Source: Calliopum simillimum (Eukaryota; Arthropoda; Insecta; Diptera; Lauxaniidae). From it: a stretch of DNA of 64,000 bases. Position 1 is the stretch's first letter, and each line of letters begins with the position of its first letter. This document shows positions 1 through 9,529 of the stretch, piece by piece. The translations under genes were made by a program, and so were the position numbers. Location of the stretch: NCBI GenBank assembly GCA_951812925.1, contig OX638368.1, forward strand, positions 129,107,309-129,171,308. Reading direction: 5' to 3'. The notes beneath the pieces were generated by a model. That model saw only the letters and a program-made list of their open reading frames with translations, had not been told where the DNA came from and did not search any database.

Positions 1-251
1 TTCGGATGCCGAAGATATGATGAAAAGTGTTAATAGGCGACCCCTACGTTCGGTCAAAAAAAAAAAAAATTTCCGTATTTCCTCGCAAAAGTGCATGGTT
101 TCCGAGGCGGTGCGGTGGACTTCTTTTTTGTGATACGGTCTAATGTACATAGCCACAAATTGAAAAAAGTAAAATAAAAAAACGTCGGAATTTTTCTGAG
201 AACATTTTTTCATATTAGTTAAAATCAAAGATCACAGACGTCTTGTTTGTT

Positions 252-1030
252 TAACGTGAAGGTCCAGTATAATGAGGGATGGTGCAACCCTCAAAACGGC
301 AATGGGCTTATGATGGATATCATTTTTAGAACCATGCGATTAGGTACGAGTTCACTCCAATGGTGTGAAGGTTAGGACTATTCAAGCCCCAGTCATTCTT
401 TGGGTCATGGCACCTATTCGCAATGCAATTCCACATTGAGCTAATACACTTCGGGTGATTATAGGTCTAAGCCATAGCAACCATGGTTTTCTCCGATGGC
501 CCAACTAAATAGTCGGTGGAAAGACCCAGCCAACTTGGAGCTACGGACTTCCATTGTACCAGAAGAATCTGCGGTCAGACTTGTAGCCGCAAAACTGCTG
601 CCAGTATAGCTCTGACCAGCCTGAAACTGTCGAATTGCCACGAATTGTGGAAACACGTTACTTGGTGTTATTCTATCCTCAAGAATGCTCACATTTTCCA
701 GGGAGAGGTAGGCCTATCCAAGATTGTATAAGTAACGTTAAAATGTACGACACCAATTCTTATGGATCATGGGAACGCATGCGGATTTCTCAGAAAAAAC
801 GCGCGGTATCTGGTCTTGGATTTTTTATGCAAGTTTCAGTATTATGGATATTGGGAATGCGTTGCCAAGTTCGGACTTCTCAGAGAAAAGTCCTGTATTG
901 GATTGTTTGAGCGTACCATATGCGTAACGCGACACTAAGAGATTATAGAGAATCATTCCCCATTTTCTCCTGCATTAGCAGAAAGGGGCTAGCTCAAGGC
1001 GGCAGCAAGCTGCTTGAGCTATAGATAAAT
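252..1030. repeat. diverged interspersed repeat, copy 1 (partner at 59299-60045)
   Basis: This stretch can be aligned by eye, with gaps, to 59299-60045 at the other end of the window. Shared landmarks in the same order include ATTTTTAGAA.CATGCGAT, GGTCATGGCACC, TACCAGAA.ATCT, CTCTGACCAGCCTG, GATTGTGGGAACAC-like blocks, GGGAGAGGTAG and a final GGCAGCAARCTGCTTGAG. Only short ORFs without recognisable domains are present, and stops are frequent, so it is not a functional gene. It may be a piece of a retroelement (perhaps an untranslated region), but I cannot name the family. A short hairpin (AGCTCAAG ... CTTGAGCT) lies near the right end. Confidence 0.6.
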
Positions 1031-2080
1031 TTGAGAATAATGTCTTCATCCCGCAACTTCTCAAGCTTCCGTAATTTGCATCCTAACCAACAATTCACTC
1101 CTCATATTTTGGGCGGCAGAAAGTTTGGGAGGAAACAGATCTCACACCCCTCTTTTCTGGGTGATGTAAGAATGGAGCAAGCCCTCAACCACCACCCCAC
1201 TTAGACCATGCACCATATTGGCCTTGATTATGACCCACTATTATCAACATCATAATGCTTACGTAGCGGAAGACGATGGATATCGTCCACCACCCAATCG
1301 ATCATGCACGATTTTGTCCTCATTGCGACCACACAGTCAGTAATTTTAACACTCAGGTCTTCCATCACCCCACTACGACCATGCACCATATTGCCCTTCA
1401 TTGCAACCACAACTTTTTGAGACCACGGCGAATGTGATTGAATGGAACTGCGGAGTGTTTTCACAATATAAATGGTTGTAAATTTTAATTAAGAAAAGGT
1501 CTTTGAAGATGATGTTGCGTAAAAAAATTTCCTAACATTTTATTTGGTTTTTAGCTAAAGTTGGACGATACCTCTTCCATTTTTTAGTTCGTCGGTTCTA
1601 TAGCAACTTTTTGCATAAATCTTTGGTTTAATAATGTCGTAGCTTCAATTCATTTGTATCTACGGCACATTCTAGGTAAAGTTTTCAGAAAAGAATAATA
1701 GTCTCAAATTGCATTGATTCCTACCCTTAAAATAGAGGAGAACAAGAAGACAGCCAGAGACAATTGATAAAAGCATGTCATCAAACACCAGATCACCTGC
1801 TACGACCAAATAAATCCTGTATATATAGAGTATACAAAATTTCCAAAACAAATGAAATCATTGGAAATTCCAAAATAAACCAATATTTCTGCTTTAATGA
1901 ACTGTTTACACTTTTGTTAAGTCAGAATAATTTTATAATTAATTTTTATAGAAAACCTTATGATTTGTAAGAAATCTTATCTGTGGATATTATCAAAATA
2001 CGATAACGCTATCCAATATAAAATCAAAAACAATATACCATTAATTGCACCATTCGATGATAAACACCGGCCACAAAAAC
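1031..2080. other. intergenic, with a short direct repeat
   Basis: No gene is seen. Two blocks at about 1190-1235 and 1366-1412 share a sequence around ACCATGCACCATATTG followed by a CTTSATT.NRACCA block, about 178 bp apart, so a small direct duplication exists. The rest is unremarkable AT-rich DNA up to the promoter of the first protease gene. Confidence 0.5.
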
Positions 2081-2087
2081 CTCAGTG

Positions 2088-2124
2088 TATATAATTATAA
2101 GAATTGACACTCAGGTACTCAGAG
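2088..2124 (+). promoter_or_regulatory. core promoter (TATA and initiator) of the SPH gene
   Basis: TATATAA at 2088-2094 is followed by an arthropod-type initiator, TCAGAG at 2119-2124. Taking the A at 2121 as +1 puts the TATA box at about -33 and gives a 5' leader of about 29 nt before the ATG at 2150. A second possible initiator (TCAGGT, 2111-2116) is less well spaced. Confidence 0.65.
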
Positions 2125-2149
2125 TGTTTTCATACATCATAGACGTAAA

Positions 2150-3001
2150 ATGAAGTCTACCGCAGTTACTTTGCTAGCGTTAGCCATTGTAGTTTTGACA
2201 ATATCCACCAATATCGATGCACTACGTCTACGTGGTCAACCGTATGCTGGCTTAGCGAACATCAATGTAAGACCCAACAAAAATTATCGTTCGAGTTCAC
2301 GTATCGTTGGTGGTGGAGATGTCCCAATTGACTCGGCACCATGGCAAGTTTCAATTCAGAATCAATATGGTAATCATTTTTGCGGTGGTGCCATAATTGA
2401 TGATCAGTACGTCTTGACGGCAGCTAGTTGTGTTTCCGGATTACAAAAGAAAAACATTAAAGTTATCACCAGTACATCCGACTGGATGAACGAAGTGGGT
2501 TACTATTACAATGTTACAGAGATCATAACCCATTGCAATTTTGATAAACCAATTAATCACAATGATATTGCACTTTTGAAGACAGAAACATTTTTTGCTT
2601 ATACGGAGAAAGTACAAAAAATTGCAATCGCCCAAGAAGATCTGGTTAGAGATGGTGATAAATTAACAATGACAGGCTGGGGTAGCACCAAAAATGGTGA
2701 TCATTTTTCAGAATATTTACAAAAGTTGGATGCGAACTATGTGCCCTATGAAGAGTGCAAATTTAACTTAGGATATACGGATTCAGTCGATATTGGACAC
2801 TTGTGTACGTATACGCAGAAAGGTCAAGGTATTTGTCATGGAGATGCTGGTGCACCATTAGTCAATGAAAATAAAGAACTTGTTGGCATCGCTAATTGGG
2901 GTATAGCATGTGGCGAAGGCTATCCAGATGTGTTTGCACGTGTTGCTTTCTACAACGATTGGATCCGTACTTCTATTAAGGGTTGCTTTTATCCACGTTA
3001 A
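2150..3001 (+). CDS. secreted serine protease homologue (catalytically dead S1 family)
   Basis: 283-residue S1 (chymotrypsin-fold) protein in one exon. Residues 1-24 are a signal peptide with a strong hydrophobic core. A pro-region follows, with the predicted activation cleavage at R51-I52 (RIVGG). Two of three catalytic residues are lost: the His57 position is Ser93 (TAASC in place of TAAHC) and the Ser195 position is Ala233 (GDAGAP in place of GDSGGP, with Gly197 also changed to Ala). The Asp102 equivalent, D139 in HNDIALL, is kept. Position 189 is G227 and position 226 is D260, the same pocket pattern as the two neighbouring proteases. The frame is intact with a normal promoter and poly(A) signals, so this looks like a maintained pseudoprotease rather than a decayed gene. 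Insect serine protease homologues act as cofactors, regulators or binding proteins; the actual role here is unknown. It should not hydrolyse peptide bonds. Confidence 0.93.
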   Translation: MKSTAVTLLALAIVVLTISTNIDALRLRGQPYAGLANINVRPNKNYRSSSRIVGGGDVPIDSAPWQVSIQNQYGNHFCGGAIIDDQYVLTAASCVSGLQKKNIKVITSTSDWMNEVGYYYNVTEIITHCNFDKPINHNDIALLKTETFFAYTEKVQKIAIAQEDLVRDGDKLTMTGWGSTKNGDHFSEYLQKLDANYVPYEECKFNLGYTDSVDIGHLCTYTQKGQGICHGDAGAPLVNENKELVGIANWGIACGEGYPDVFARVAFYNDWIRTSIKGCFYPR

Positions 3002-3061
3002 GTCTGAATTTGTTATAATAATTATTGTTAACTGTTATGTAAACACAATAGGTAAATTTTT

Positions 3062-3152
3062 AATAAAAAAATTGGTATTTTCTGATGATTTAATCATAAT
3101 GTAGGATCAGTGCAAAATGTGTTATTTTTTAGATGGACTAAGTGAAAATAAA
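3062..3152 (+). terminator. poly(A) signals downstream of the SPH gene
   Basis: AATAAA occurs at 3062-3067, 61 nt after the stop codon, and again at 3147-3152. Either could direct 3' end formation. Confidence 0.45.
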
Positions 3153-3654
3153 AACTTTGACAAATTTAACTAATAATTCTAAACATGATTAGTCATGGGT
3201 TTTCGAAAAATCGTTTTTCTTTCGTCCTGGACTAACACAGAGAGATTTTGGGCACAGGCAACTGTAGGTGAACACGAGGGCTAAAAACGTTTCGCAGTAA
3301 GTAGTTTAGAACAACTGGCTTGATATTCATCTCAAAAAGCTTAAGATCAATTTAATTCAACAATTAGTAGGGTATATATCTTTAGACACCTTGTCGCACA
3401 ACCGACATAAATCATATCAAAAGCGTAGTCGATGTATGTAGTCGATTTATGTAGGATGAAGTGAAGCCTGCAAGAGAGAATATTTATAGTCAGATAAAGA
3501 ACTTTTTAGTATTATAATTCTTCAAGTCTAATGGCAGGTCCTCTTTTAGCAAATTTTTGGCGAGAAACATAAACAAACACGCCTAACACTCATAAAATAT
3601 GAACTAAAATTATTTAGCCCTAAAAGTGTGCAACACATTTTTTCCATATACTTT
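3153..3654. other. intergenic, nothing recognised
   Basis: AT-rich spacer between the SPH gene and an INE-1-like element. No ORF with domain character and no clear repeat was seen. Confidence 0.5.
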
Positions 3655-4376
3655 TTATACCCAGGATATAATCACTTTGTCCTTCTGCAGAGAAGGAGGC
3701 TTGGAAAGTATATATATTCTTGATCAACGCCATCTCCTGAGTCGATATAGCCATGTCCGTCTGTCTGACTGGGTGGCTGACTGTGCGTGGAAATATAGTT
3801 TTTTGGGAAAACTGAGCAAGATAATTCAATGAAATTTGGTACATAGGATTGAAAATGAGCGAAATCGGTCATCGGCCACGCCTACCGCCCATACAAAATA
3901 TAAATTCAAAATGCAACTTAAGTAGTATTTTTCACGACAATGCAACCAAAATACACATAAATACTACGAATTGTAAGCGAAAGCTCTGAGCAAAAGTTGG
4001 GCGAATTCGGAATAGAGGGTGTGGAACCTCCCATATGAGCAAAAGTTTTAAAATGCTGTACTGAAAGAGTTTTTTGAGATAATCCAACTAAATTTTACTC
4101 AAGTACTAAAAGTTATAAATGCAAGCTTTGAGTGAAGTCGGACAAGAGGGCACCTCCTATATAAGCAAAAGCTTCAAAACGCTATCCTAAAAACGTTTTT
4201 TGAGATAATCCAACCAAATTTCATTCAAATTCTAAAAACTTTAAATGGAAGATTTAAGCAAAAACTGGGGTAAATCGAGCAGGAGGGCATGGCACCTGCC
4301 ATATAAGCAAAATTTCAAAATACTGCAGTGTAGGGTATTTAATATTTGGCCAGGCCAAAGGTTGCACCTTTACTAG
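3655..4376 (+). mobile_element. INE-1/DINE-1-like non-autonomous element, copy A
   Basis: Begins TATACCCAGG with the block TATATATTCTTGATCA, then CCTGAGTCGATATAGCCATG and a TCCGTCTG stretch, continues through several degenerate modules of the type GGAGGTGCCACGCCCTC each followed by AAAACTTCAAAATGCT-like text, and ends GCAGTGTAGGGTATTT, TTTGGCCAGGCCAAA and CTAG. The TTCTTGATCA / GAGTCGAT / CATGTCCGTCTG block and repeated CACGCCC modules are known from Drosophila INE-1 (DINE-1, helentron-related) elements; class assignment rests on this resemblance. No coding capacity. Confidence 0.7.
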
Positions 4377-6730
4377 TTTTTTATTAACCAACCAACGCTT
4401 CAGAAAAGGAAATATGCAGGTTAGTGGGAAGGAGGAAAAAGGTGCCGCGCAGATGAAATTTTTTTTAAAAGTACCAATATCACAGCAATCGGGAAAAATG
4501 TTCACAGCGAAATTATTCCACAACTATATCGTGTGACCAAAGAACGAATTATCCCGAAAGTGCGATGTTGTACTAAACTCCGTTGCAAGGCAATATGGAT
4601 GGACCTGATGAGATGCCTGAGTACTTCGAGAGAATATACGAACTGATGGAACCAGCTCATAAATTTCTCTTAATATCAATAAAAAAAGGGTAACACACCC
4701 AACGTGACGCTGCTCGATAGAGTCAACAGAGAACAAACATATAAAAGGGTAAAGGGACAATCCACTCGTCTATGGGATGAAATAGCTCATTAATATTTCA
4801 ACCTCAGTCTAGATCCAGATTGTTTTGAAAATATTTGAGAGTATGGTCGATGACAGAAAGTCATCAAAAAAAAAAAAAAAAGGAAAAGGGACGGCGCTAG
4901 AACGGAAGTCTAGGGAACTCCAGCGTATATAGATTTTTCGTTGTGAAACCGTCTACTACAACACGTATAGAACGGCCGCTAGAGAAACTTGTTTTTTAAC
5001 GAGGACGGGATGCTATACTCGAACAGAAGCTATAGAAATATCTTGAACAACAACCATGCATTCACCAAGAAGGTGGACACATTGGTTTCACATTTCAGTG
5101 ACGCGATTACTGCGTGATTGCAAAGTCTTTCAGTTTCGGGATTTCTGTTGAAACATCAATTTTGAAATGCTTCCTACCCAATAAAATAATTTGCTGCACA
5201 GTTAAAGCCACGGAATTTATGCAGGAAAACACAATTTCCAATTAAAACAACGATTAAAAATTATTTAACGGAACCCAATTTGCTTTACCATAAAGCCATA
5301 GGGGCTTAAAGCAAAACATGTATTTATGAAAAAGCAAGGAAAATGGTTTATTGACCCAAATTACCAAGAAATGCATAGAAAGATGCATCATATTTTGCAA
5401 GATGAGATGTAAGAAAAAAGTCTAGAGTAATGAAGCTAAGCCCCAAAACCCAAAGAATATATGTGAGATCATTCATTAGTTGAGTAAGTTGGTTTAACTT
5501 GATGAAGAACTCAACATAATGGACTTCAGGAGTTATGAGCGTTGAAATTTCCAGGAACAACGATTTCACTGCCTGGATACAACTCCAAAATTTGGGTAAT
5601 CGAACAAAAAAGAAATCCACCTTATCAAAAATGGGATTCCTCACTAAATTCGGGATTCTATAAATGAAGCAAAAATGCAGAATGTGCTACTGAGTTTTGA
5701 ACTTAAACCACATGAAGCTAAATTTGGCGTTCAAAACCGTCTTCAATGTCGAGTGGACAATCAAAAGAAAAAAATGGAAATGGATAGTGCACACATTGTC
5801 CAATTTACCAACGGATGGCGATCGTCAACCATCAGACGGGACCCCTCCGAATATTGTGAATTTGTAATCTGTGAAACAATCTTTGGAACAATGAATACGT
5901 GATTTGGAGAAACGAGATAAAGAAGTATATATTTATTAACTCTCGTGAGGAGATAAATATAAATTGGGAACTAGTCGGTGGGAAAGTTATCGTTTGACGT
6001 TGCGTGGCCTTGCTTGTATAGGTCAGCCAAAAAAAATAACAGCAATGAATATTTGTATGGGGTCTGCTTAAAAGCGCAAGGTTTCCGCATAGCGTGTGAT
6101 CTGCTCCAAAACGTACCACTCGCACCCTTCAATTTTCGGCTCTAATTTCACCGAATTAAATTTACAAAAAATTATACGGATTGACGAACAAATGACTTTG
6201 AATTAATTTTTTTTACACAACACTAAGTAAGAGGGCGTCATGGTGATTTAGTCATGACACGATTTCCTTGGAGTTTCTGCTTAATCAACTAAAGGCTTAT
6301 TAAATTGCTTGTCTATCACAGTTTAAAAGTCGCTCAGTACAAAGTACGCCGAATGTCTGACAACACATCTTATCTATTTTAACAACGACAATTTCTAGAC
6401 CTAGAAATGATTGTGCCTCGTCACAATCAGTAGTTGAAAGTGGCAATGTTTTAAAATTCTTCCCCGTATAAGCTCTTATCCATAATACAAGTAATTAATG
6501 CGGTTATTCAATGGATGAGTAATTTATTGTTTATTGTTTATAACAATTTCTCAATGAGCAACTTTTGTTAATAATTTTAAACTTTATCTTGCTGTCTTGC
6601 AGATAATGGTATTTTTTATTGATTGGAAGAAAACCTTATCATAATGTTGAAATGTTAGAACAGGTCCAAGCTATAAATAGGAAATCGATTGTTAAAGCTT
6701 CCGAAAAGTGCTTATCATATTGGTGTTCTT
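4377..6730. other. intergenic, possibly old degraded retroelement DNA
   Basis: 2.3 kb without a supported gene. Several short ORFs on both strands (for example 5348-5644 minus and 5675-5902 plus) have no recognisable domain and are broken by many stops. Base composition at 4520-5900 is less AT-extreme than its surroundings, compatible with decayed coding DNA of a mobile element, but I could not identify a family. Confidence 0.4.
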
Positions 6731-6759
6731 TGATAAGCGATTTCAAATGACCATCAACG

Positions 6760-6796
6760 TATATAAACATTTGTTAGCACTGGCAATTGTTCAGAC
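6760..6796 (+). promoter_or_regulatory. core promoter (TATA and initiator) of the active protease gene
   Basis: TATATAAA at 6760-6767 and an initiator TTCAGAC around 6790-6796. With the A at 6793 as +1 the TATAAA core (6762) lies at -31, ideal spacing. The leader would be about 42 nt. Confidence 0.7.
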
Positions 6797-6834
6797 GTGA
6801 ATCTACTTACCTCTAGAAAGTACGACTATTCGAA

Positions 6835-7626
6835 ATGAAAATAATTTTGCTTGCTATTGCTTTGGCAAGCCTTTCAACGTTCGTCGCAGGACGTTCAAGC
6901 CTTCAAAAGCCAATCGCTAACCCTGGAACTGGCCGCATAATTGGTGGTAATGATGCGGAAGACGGTTTCGCACCCTACCAGGTTTCAATACAGAACGTTT
7001 TTGGTGAACATATTTGTGGCGGTTCGATTATTGATAATTACTGGATTTTAACAGCAGGTCACTGTTTGGATTGGCCAATAGAATATCTTTTCGTTGCTAC
7101 CGGCTCTGCCAAATGGGAGAAACCAGATGCTGTATACGACATAAAAGAGGCCAAACTTCATTGTCTCTATAATCAGCCATGGAATCACAACGATATTGCG
7201 CTGTTCCGACTTTCGAAGCCAATTGTGTATAACAAATTGACGCAACCTATACCACTGGCTTCCAGCAATACCCTCAAAGATGGAGATAAATTGACGCTTA
7301 CAGGCTGGGGAGGCATTAAAGTGTGGGGTAAAACACCGGAAAATTTACAAAAGGTGCAACTCCAGTATGTTGCAAACAATAAATGTGTTTCAAGTGTTAA
7401 AATCCCAGCTGGTGTTGGTAATGGCCATATTTGCTCGTCGACTTCTAGTGGTACTGGTGCCTGTAATGGTGACTCTGGTGGTCCATTGGTTACAGAAAAT
7501 GGTGTGCTAGTTGGCATCGTAAATTGGGGTGAAGCCTGTGCTGTTGGTTATCCAGATGTTTATGCTGGAGTTGCTTACTATCACGACTGGATACGCAGTA
7601 CAATTGCTGGTAAAAATACTTGCTAA
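6835..7626 (+). CDS. secreted chymotrypsin-like serine protease (S1 family)
   Basis: 263-residue intronless S1 protease. Residues 1-19 form a signal peptide. A short propeptide ends at R34-I35 (GRIIGG), so a trypsin-like enzyme probably activates it. The catalytic triad is complete: H76 (TAGHC), D120 (NHNDIAL) and S214 (GDSGGP). Six cysteines in the mature chain fit three disulfides of an invertebrate chymotrypsin; the propeptide has no Cys. Position 189 is G208 and position 226 is D241 (GYPDVY), a pocket unlike classical chymotrypsin (Ser189, Gly226) or trypsin (Asp189). G189 with D226 is reported for crab collagenolytic serine proteases, so a broad P1 preference is possible. Small, without clip or other accessory domain, it fits a digestive enzyme. 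Paralogue of the 2150-3001 gene (similar TKLTGWG, GYPDV and VNWG blocks), probably an old tandem duplicate. Confidence 0.95.
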   Translation: MKIILLAIALASLSTFVAGRSSLQKPIANPGTGRIIGGNDAEDGFAPYQVSIQNVFGEHICGGSIIDNYWILTAGHCLDWPIEYLFVATGSAKWEKPDAVYDIKEAKLHCLYNQPWNHNDIALFRLSKPIVYNKLTQPIPLASSNTLKDGDKLTLTGWGGIKVWGKTPENLQKVQLQYVANNKCVSSVKIPAGVGNGHICSSTSSGTGACNGDSGGPLVTENGVLVGIVNWGEACAVGYPDVYAGVAYYHDWIRSTIAGKNTC

Positions 7627-7703
7627 AAAGTATGAGTAATTATTGTAAGAAATCGTTATTGTTGTTTTAAAAGACTTATTACAGCCAAGATCGAACAAAT
7701 AGT

Positions 7704-7709
7704 ATTAAA
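7704..7709 (+). terminator. variant poly(A) signal ATTAAA
   Basis: ATTAAA 78 nt after the stop codon of the active protease gene, the most common variant of AATAAA. Confidence 0.4.
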
Positions 7710-7817
7710 TATATATGTGCATTATTCAAAAAAGTATTTATTCAAGTTTTCTTATTTTTATATAACTTATTTAATTTATAAGCCTGAAATATATTCCATA
7801 GTCTAATTGTACGCATT

Positions 7818-7954
7818 TTTATACCCTACACCCATGGTATATTCACTTTGTCCTTCCGTTTGTAACGCACAGAAGGAGGCGTGACAGATATAGAAAAGTA
7901 TATATATTCTTGATCAGCGTCACCTCCTGAGTCGATATAGCCATGTCCGTCTGC

Positions 7955-7985
<31 letters not shown>

Positions 7986-8619
7986 TGTGTGGAAATACAC
8001 TTTTTGGGAAAACTAAGCAAGATAATTCAATGAAATTTGGTGCACAGCCTTCGTCGTCAAAGATAGCTCGGGGGATTGAAAATGAGCGAAATCGGTCAAC
8101 GGACACGCCTACCGCCCATACAAAAAATATATTCAAAATGGAATTTTAGGAGTATTTTTCACGACAATGCAACCAAAATACACATAAATACTAAAAATTG
8201 TAAGCGCAAGTTCTAAAAAAAAACAAGGCAAATTTGGACAAGAGGGCGTGGCACCTCCCATATAAGCAAAAACTTCAAAACGCTATACTGAAAACGTTTT
8301 TTGATATATTCGAACCAAATTTAACTCAGATACTAAAAATTATAAATGAAAGATCTCAACAAGAATGGGTGAATTCAGACAATGGGGCGTGGCACCTCCC
8401 ATATGAGCAAAAGTTTCAAAATGCTATACTGAAAGAGTTTTTTGAGATAATCCAACTAAATTTCACTCAAATACTAAAGACTATAAATGCACCCTCTAAG
8501 CTTAAACTAGACGAACTCGGACAAGAGGGCGTGGCACCTACTTTATAAGCAAAAGCTTCAAAATACTGCAGTGTAGGGTATTTATTTTTTGGCCAGGCCA
8601 AAAGTTACACCCTTACTAG
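7818..8619 (+). mobile_element. INE-1/DINE-1-like non-autonomous element, copy B (most complete)
   Basis: The best-preserved copy. It starts TTTATACCCTACACCC, has GTATATATATTCTTGATCAG and CCTGAGTCGATATAGCCATG, a (TGGC)n microsatellite at about 7956-7984, then three modules with GGGCGTGGCACCTCCCATAT and AAAACGTTTTTTGA-like text, and ends GTGTAGGGTATT, TTTTGGCCAGGCCAAAA and TTACTAG. A central microsatellite is typical of DINE-1 elements. Near-palindromic TTTTGGCCAGGCCAAAA may be the 3' terminal hairpin. No protein is encoded. Confidence 0.75.
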
Positions 8620-8720
8620 TTTTTTTTGAAAAATAAAGACATGGAAAGGTAAAACATAAAAAATTACTAGAAATTTCTTGAAAAGTGCGGGCAAACGACA
8701 GCTCTACGAACATAAAACGA

Positions 8721-9374
8721 TACACGGAGAGAATTTTGAGCTAAAAATAATCCCAAAGCAATCAATTTTGGTTGTGATTTTCAGCATGTCCATAATTTTC
8801 TTGATATCAAGTAATAATGTGATTGTTTATCAAAAAAATGAATATGCCCATTTAAGCTCAATTCAATTCAATTTGGGATTGTTCGTCAAAAATTTATTAA
8901 ACGCATTTGTGCTTAATTTCAGCCCTTTTGTACTTGTTTATAAAAAAAATAAATATTCCCATTTTTTCTTAATAATTTCTTATATTTATATCATAATATG
9001 AATATGACCATTTTTGCCAAATGCAAGATATATCATTTCATTTTCCAAAATCAATGTACCAAAATGTCCAAAGACACCTCAGTACATCGTAACATCCCAT
9101 TATGGGATGTCAGTAGTACTAACTCTATTATAAATACCCATTTCGGCTGTCGAGCAGGAATTATTTAAGCAGTAGATGACATAGTCATATTGAGAATCAT
9201 AAACACACAGAATAAACACAAATGAAAATTTATTTTTTGATAAACAATCACAAAATAGCTTGAATTAAGCAAAAAATGGGCTTATTTTTTTTTTTTTTTT
9301 GATAAACAAGTACAAAATGGCATGCATAAGAACGATTTGAGCTAGATTTTAGAACATTTTTTTCTCTCCGTGTA
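8721..9374. mobile_element. MITE-like element with TACACGGAGAGAA terminal inverted repeats
   Basis: TACACGGAGAGAA at the left end is matched in inverse orientation by TTCTCTCCGTGTA at the right end, 654 bp apart. Inside, further blocks are inverted to each other, for example GTTTATCAAAAAAATGAATA and CTTGTTTATAAAAAAAATAA on the left against TTTTTTGATAAACAA blocks on the right. No transposase is present. Confidence 0.65.
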
Positions 9375-9402
9375 GATAATAAAATTTTTATAAAAAATAT
9401 TG

Positions 9403-9529
9403 AGGGTATTTTTTAAAACGTGAAAGTCCCTCTAAAACCTCGTAAAAGTTGTCAAAATCAATGCGAACTTTGACAGTTTTACGAGCTTACGAGGTTTTCG
9501 AGGCTTTTACACGTTTTAAGGAATACCCT
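9403..9529. mobile_element. small foldback MITE, 127 bp
   Basis: AGGGTATTTTTTAAAACGTG at the left is the inverse of the right end (CACGTTTTAAGGAATACCCT with small differences), and AAACCTCGTAA near the left pairs with TTACGAGGTTT near the right, so nearly the whole unit folds into one hairpin. A half-copy relative lies around 62745-62815. Confidence 0.65.

Noticed and set aside
2441..2635. Antisense ORFs inside the protease genes (also 7048-7245, 7185-7517 and 13473-13691)
   Set aside because: Shadows of the real coding frames.
5348..5902. Adjacent minus and plus ORFs taken as possible gag-like remnants
   Set aside because: No zinc knuckle, protease or reverse transcriptase motif and many stops; no family could be supported.
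7956..7984. (TGGC)n tract as a possible CRISPR or minisatellite
   Set aside because: A simple 4-bp microsatellite within an INE-1-like element; no spacers, and the genome is eukaryotic.
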